Shown here: piece by piece, positions 59,801-64,000 of the stretch | Layout of the letters: each line of letters opens with the position of its first letter | Position numbering within the stretch: position 1 is the first letter of the stretch | Source of the DNA: Euryodendron excelsum | Lineage: Eukaryota; Streptophyta; Magnoliopsida; Ericales; Pentaphylacaceae | Assembly: GCA_033060915.1 (NCBI GenBank) | Contig: CM065383.1 | Location: 10,734,001-10,798,000, forward strand | Length of the DNA stretch: 64,000 nt | Direction of reading: 5' to 3' | The notes under the pieces: generated by a model | What the model was told of the DNA's origin: nothing | Databases searched by the model: none | What the model saw: the letters and a program-made list of their open reading frames with translations, nothing else | Program-made: the position numbers and the translations under genes

Positions 59801-61449
59801 CTTGTCAAGCTTCAATTGCTGATGTCAAGTCATAGCTTATGTTTAAATTTATGTGCATATTTTTCAACTATCTATTGATTGTATTCTTTCATACTGGTTT
59901 TGCTTCTGGTGGCTGACTCCATATAGTTGAGACGAGGCTCCACAAACAAACCAAAACAAGGTTGCCAGAAAGTCGTTATATGTCAAATCAGAGGATCAGG
60001 GTCTTGCAATCACTTGGTGACAGCATACTAAATTAGAATTGCTTTCAAAGTAACTAGAATTTTGAAGTTAGTTACATGATGGGCTAAGTTATTGACATTA
60101 GCGTATATATAAAGCGGTTGTAATGGACTTCAAAAAATAGAAGGTCTTGAAGAACAATAGCCACAGCATATCTTTCCTTCAATTTTGCTATTTCTCCATC
60201 CATTGCCTGTTATTTTAAAGCCCCATAACTCGCAGAATTGGAGCCTATAATACAGGATGTTGTAGATTTTTTGTCCAAATTTCATTGTTTTGCAAGTTTC
60301 AGCCTTGATATGAGCATGTCCACCTTTGCTTGGTCATCAGTTTCTCTATTGGGCAACAACAATTTGTGTGTGAGCGCGCGCATGTGCCTAGGTTTGTATA
60401 ACTTCTAACCTTTGCCTTCTAAATGGCAAGTTAATTATTGCAAATAAGATGAATTTTTTAGATTACTAAATCTGCTTTCCTGTCACAAAAGTTAAACATA
60501 AAGCCCATGCCTCTGATTGCACAACCAGGATGGTGAAATGCAGGATGCAAGCATTTTTGCATCACTTGGAAGGGTTATTTATTTGCAGTCATGCTGGTGC
60601 AGCTGGATTACATGAGAAATGCCTTCATTGGAAACAATTTTGAAAAACATATTAAATCTTTTAGACTAAAGGATCACACATGTTCTTCAGAAAAAACTTT
60701 AGCAGGCAGCCAAAGTAGCTGTTTCAATCATTCTAAATTATGGCATTTGTTTGTAGATAAAGACAAGTAAAAGCTCATATAAGATCCAAGACAAGTTCCC
60801 ATCAAGATATATATACACAAGAATAAGATGGTCAAAAAGAATCATAGAAGATATGAATCATGAAATAAAGACAATTATCCAAACAAGGTGACTGGAGATG
60901 AATATCTAAACAGATCATGGGCATATGTGAAGCTAAAAGTATAATAAACAGATAAAATATCTTAACAGCAGTTTAGCAAAAAAATTTCATATCTCAACAC
61001 TAGTGGCATTGGAAATCCACCTGATATCTTCTTTTGTTTTGTGAGACAATATGACGTGCCTTAACCTGGACAGCTTTCACTGCACTCAGAGAGGTGTCAA
61101 CCAAACCTTTCGTCAATGATTCAAAAACACCTGATTGTGCAGCTGTTGAGGTGCCTTCAGCTCCCTCATCTTGCCCAGAAGCTTTTGCCGGCAGATTCAA
61201 TCCAAAACCACTGGCAAGACGAGCAAAGGTTGACTTCCTGGCATTTCCAGTCTGTGGATCCTCTTGCACCGGGGCCACTGTCTGTGGAACTTTAAGACTT
61301 TTGGCCCAAGATGATATACCAGAAGTAGACAGCATAGAGGGTGAGCCATGTGCAGAACTATCTTGCCCAGAGACAGCTGAAGCAGAAGGTTCATCACCAG
61401 AGGCTTTAACAGGATCCAGAGATGATGAATCAGCAGATTGTGAATTCAT
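53872..61449 (-). CDS. PTEN2: PTEN2-type phosphoinositide/protein phosphatase
   Basis: Twelve coding exons on the minus strand: 61449-61021, 58824-58723, 58624-58568, 57652-57587, 57286-57110, 56977-56891, 56803-56739, 56668-56592, 55328-55282, 55147-55017, 54683-54614, 54372-53872; 602 aa. The start is the ATG at 61449; the frame runs upstream only to a TTG. An extended Ser-rich N-terminus typical of PTEN2 is followed by the phosphatase domain (about 140-310): general-acid loop FPFDDHNCPP (D226) and P-loop HCKAGMARTG (Cys258, Arg264). The C2 domain (about 315-480) includes RRCMLRGFRL, PGEPGLTELRGDFKIHFHDR and CWLNTTMMENR. The tail is acidic (DDVFSDSDGEE ... FTFGDEEDYESE). Arabidopsis PTEN2 acts on 3-phosphoinositides and binds phosphatidic acid. 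Donors of introns 6 (GTTCGT) and 10 (GTCCCT) are weak but fixed by reading phase and homology. Confidence 0.93.
55871..56116. repeat. 123-bp tandem duplication in PTEN2 intron 8
   Basis: Two copies start at 55871 and 55994, sharing blocks such as CCTAGTGTCAAGGGCTTTCA and GCTAGACAAGAAGAAT and each ending in a CT run. It lies wholly inside the 1.26-kb intron between exons 8 and 9. Confidence 0.9.
58866..59415. mobile_element. Mutator-like MITE in PTEN2 intron 1
   Basis: About 65 bp at the left (AACTTTCACCCTCTCAACCA ... CACTTAACCTCC) returns inverted at the right (ACACTTTCACCCCTCAAGTA ... CACTTAACCTCC). The right end reads GGCTGTAATTACACTTTCAC when reversed, close to the standard start of many plant MULE TIRs. 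The element is about 550 bp and non-coding. A 9-bp target duplication could not be confirmed, perhaps because the left end is degraded. Confidence 0.6.
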
Positions 61450-63480
61450 TCTGCCAACCAAATATGGATGATCTGAAAACTGGTCCAAGTAAGAGGCACA
61501 ATTATACAGCAGACAAACAGATCACTGTGGTCAAGTACGAACTAGAAGTCCACTTTAGGTATAACCTAAAACTAAACCATATAAACACCTGATTATCAAA
61601 AATAAGAACTACGCATTTTATATAGAAGATTACTTATGGGATCTTCATTGATCACCATTTTATAGAAAGGCAGTTTAGTTATTGATGGTTAATTATTGCA
61701 TGCCAAGTAACAAAATTAAAGGTCGACTTCTCTCAGCAGTCCAAGCAGGTGTTCAACATAGAATAACATATTTAGATTTGACAAAAAAAGAAAAAAAAGC
61801 ATCGTCCTAGTACAAATAAAGCAGTGGCAAGTTCTTTAAACCCAGTATACTATAGCAACTGCATTCACAGCCATTTTATTAAATATCATTGTTGGAGTAT
61901 TGGTGATGCACGACGAGTATCATATGGGTTACTTATGAGATGGTATTTATGGGTTACTTATGTGATGATACACATCATGCATAGTGAGAGAATTTCAGCT
62001 CATGTTTGCTTTAGCAAAGTGCCAAAGATGAAATATGTAGTCCTGCACCATAAATTGATTGCACAACTTAAAGCTAGAAAACAAATCTAGTGCCTAAGTG
62101 CTTAAAATGTCTAATGCAAGCCAAATAGAATAGAACACATGCTAAAATTTCTTAAATAGAATGACCCCTCTCCTAAATGCTCTTCCGTCCTCCTTTCGGT
62201 CCTCCTATACATGATGTGCAATTTCAATTTTATAGTGTTTATATCATTGCTAACGGTCCACTATTAGTTCTCATAAAATGGAGAAAGTGAAAATAATTCG
62301 ATTACATGCTAGCTTGGATATGTTTAGTAGCGTGGTTCAGTCAGGTGCTATTGAGACAGCATGTGTTAATTGCAGTTTCATATTTTCGTAATAAATTTAA
62401 AAAGACAGGAGACCGGGCCTTGGTGTAGCTGTAAGGGTTGCTCCATTGCAACTTGGGCATCACAAGTTCAAACACTGAAGTAGCCACTCTGCACACGGGG
62501 GTAAATCTGTGTGCATCTAACCATCCTTATATTTACAATGGAGGGAGCCTCATGCTCTGGGATAGACCCAACAGTGGCGGAAGTTTGATACACTAGGCTG
62601 CCTTTTTTATTCAAAAAGACATGCATTGTTCTGTTGCTCCTATACCTTCAAGTGTTCTTTTTCTTTATATATGATTTTCGTATATCATGTTTGTTTAAAA
62701 TATTCGCCTGTAAACACTATCGCATACATTTCCACAGTTCATTAGTAGTAATAACAACATTCTAAAATCCAATAACACAAAGAAATTACAAACTTGTAGG
62801 CGTTGAGTATTCCGAATCAATGTCTTCCGTGGATATTGCGCACACCATAGCCTAACAATACTCACCGGAAAAGGCCATTTTTTGGCCCATTTGGCTTCAA
62901 GTCCCTTTACATGCTTTTGGCCATGTTTTAAACTCATTTGATTGACGATAAACAATACACTAACATTTGTCCATGCATTCAAGGAATGCTGAGATGTGCT
63001 GTGAGCCATTTTCTTGTTTTGTAACGTGAACATTTACAATTAGATACAATATCAATAACAAGTGTGCTCTCAAATGTAAATGACAGTGAGATCTAGCACT
63101 AAATCGTCACGAATTTAAAAATCAAATCAGTAAAATCAGGAATGGCATTGCGAATTGAAAAATACAGAGATCGAACAGTGTCAGATCACTTACGAATGTT
63201 GAGGAAAACCTCCGTTTAGCTAGTTCCGGGAAAAGATTTCGAGATTGAGAAGCGTGTGAGAGAGAATGTGTGAAACTCTAGTTTCCAGGTGATTTGGTTG
63301 AAGCTTTTCTAGGGTTTCTAACGAATGAGATGAGAGTGAATTCGGAAGCTAATGATGAATAAGCGTCTGAGCTCGGAATTACTGTAATGCCTCTGTCTGT
63401 GTTTTCGGGTGTTGCGGCCAGTGAGTTTTTCCGGTAAGAATTGCTCAGTGGGGTCCACACATTTTATATAACGACAACCG
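61450..63480 (-). other. PTEN2 5' UTR exon and 5' UTR intron (model)
   Basis: Upstream of the start codon the frame is closed to ATG, and an acceptor TTTTCAG lies 23 nt before it (exon from 61472). A strong donor C|GTAAGT is found at 63193, so a non-coding first exon at about 63480-63194 and a 1.72-kb intron are proposed. The intron holds an Au-like SINE at 62408-62612. UTR introns are common in this family, but transcript data are needed. Confidence 0.45.
62408..62612 (+). mobile_element. Au-like SINE
   Basis: The sequence follows the plant Au SINE layout: a head GACCGGGCCTTGGTGTAGCT, a box A region, CCATTGCAACTTGGGCATCA, a degenerate box B (AAGTTCAAACA), a body with GGGATAGACCCAACA, and the 3' end CACTAGGCTGCC plus a T run. 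A perfect 9-bp target duplication AAAAAGACA flanks it (62399-62407 and 62613-62621). It lies antisense in the proposed 5' UTR intron of PTEN2. The family assignment is from memory of the consensus. Confidence 0.75.
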
Positions 63481-64000
63481 ACTAATTAGGCCTAGGGTTG
63501 GGTTAAAAAATAAACGACTAATTAGTTTGTGTTCCACTTGGGTCACCCGCACTTACCGGTCCACCCATCAGAAAAGAAACACGAAAAATTAACCAGGACG
63601 TCTAGCCACCGTCGCGGTGGCTGGACAGGCGCCCTGGATTGGCGCGCGGTGGCATTTAGGCACTGTTCAGCACAGCTGATTGAGGGGCAACATTAAACCT
63701 CACTCATTAAAAATACGTTTAAAATTATTGATCAGCTTAACATGTATAAATAAACTAATCTTGAAAATTTCGCTTCAAAAACTTATGTGTTATTGTATAA
63801 AAATTAAGTTAATTGAGCTCAATTCATGATTCCGTTTAATTAAAATTCATGTGAGATCAACTCAAAAAATAATCTAATTAAGTTTTATCACATTTTGAAA
63901 CTTATTAAAATTTACGATCAAGATTTAAAAATTCATTATTTGCCTCAACTTTGCTTACATAATAATTGAGCAAGCATGATCACATTCCGCTTTGAAACTT
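63481..64000. other. Upstream flank of PTEN2
   Basis: This holds the probable PTEN2 promoter. A GC-rich patch at about 63600-63660 (GTCGCGGTGGCTGGACAGGC and a GGCGCGCGG run) contrasts with the AT-rich surroundings. No gene is seen up to the window end. Confidence 0.4.

Noticed and set aside
61450..61488. N-terminal extension of PTEN2 by 13 codons
   Set aside because: It begins with TTG and contains a likely splice acceptor; the ATG at 61449 fits.

Overview
The window is nuclear DNA of a flowering plant. Genes are split by GT-AG introns, intergenic DNA is AT-rich and full of small transposons, and all six host genes belong to well known angiosperm families. A broad-leaved (eudicot-like) genome with a moderate to high transposon load is the best guess; the species cannot be named from sequence alone.

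Layout, left to right: (1) an LRR receptor-like pseudokinase (+, 885-4010, 2 exons); (2) EB1C, a microtubule plus-end protein (+, 5953-8146, 6 exons); (3) a D3-type cyclin (-, 16083-14629, 4 exons) with an E2F-type site about 280 bp upstream of its ATG; (4) a transposon block of about 16 kb (22.3-38.6 kb) holding a TRIM-like miniature retrotransposon with a MITE nested in its 3' LTR, a Mutator-like element inside a second repeat, and a 9.9 kb Ty3/gypsy element of Tat type with both LTRs, a decayed polyprotein, a 6 x 59 bp tandem array and an antisense ORF; (5) a single-exon SKIP2/VFB-type F-box/LRR protein (+, 40969-42591); (6) a small RNA degrading nuclease, SDN family (+, 46882-52852, 12 exons, one intron with a GC donor); (7) a PTEN2-type lipid/protein phosphatase (-, 61449-53872, 12 coding exons), convergent with the SDN gene. 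Smaller elements lie between and within the genes: a Tourist-like MITE, two SINE-like elements (one Au-like, in the PTEN2 5' UTR intron), and two non-autonomous Mutator-like elements.

The host genes do not form a pathway or operon. From memory, their order (RLK, EB1C, CYCD3, SKIP2, SDN, PTEN2) equals the union of two Arabidopsis paralogous blocks (about At5g67240-67280 and At3g50070-50110), so this looks like an undivided, ancestral-type arrangement in which the CYCD3-F-box spacer has been inflated by transposons. I found no previously undescribed molecular system. The most notable items are the nested TRIM, the Tat element with its antisense ORF and 59-bp array, the preserved gene order and several non-consensus features of the host genes. 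Exon boundaries were set by hand from splice sites, reading phase and family similarity; no similarity search was run.
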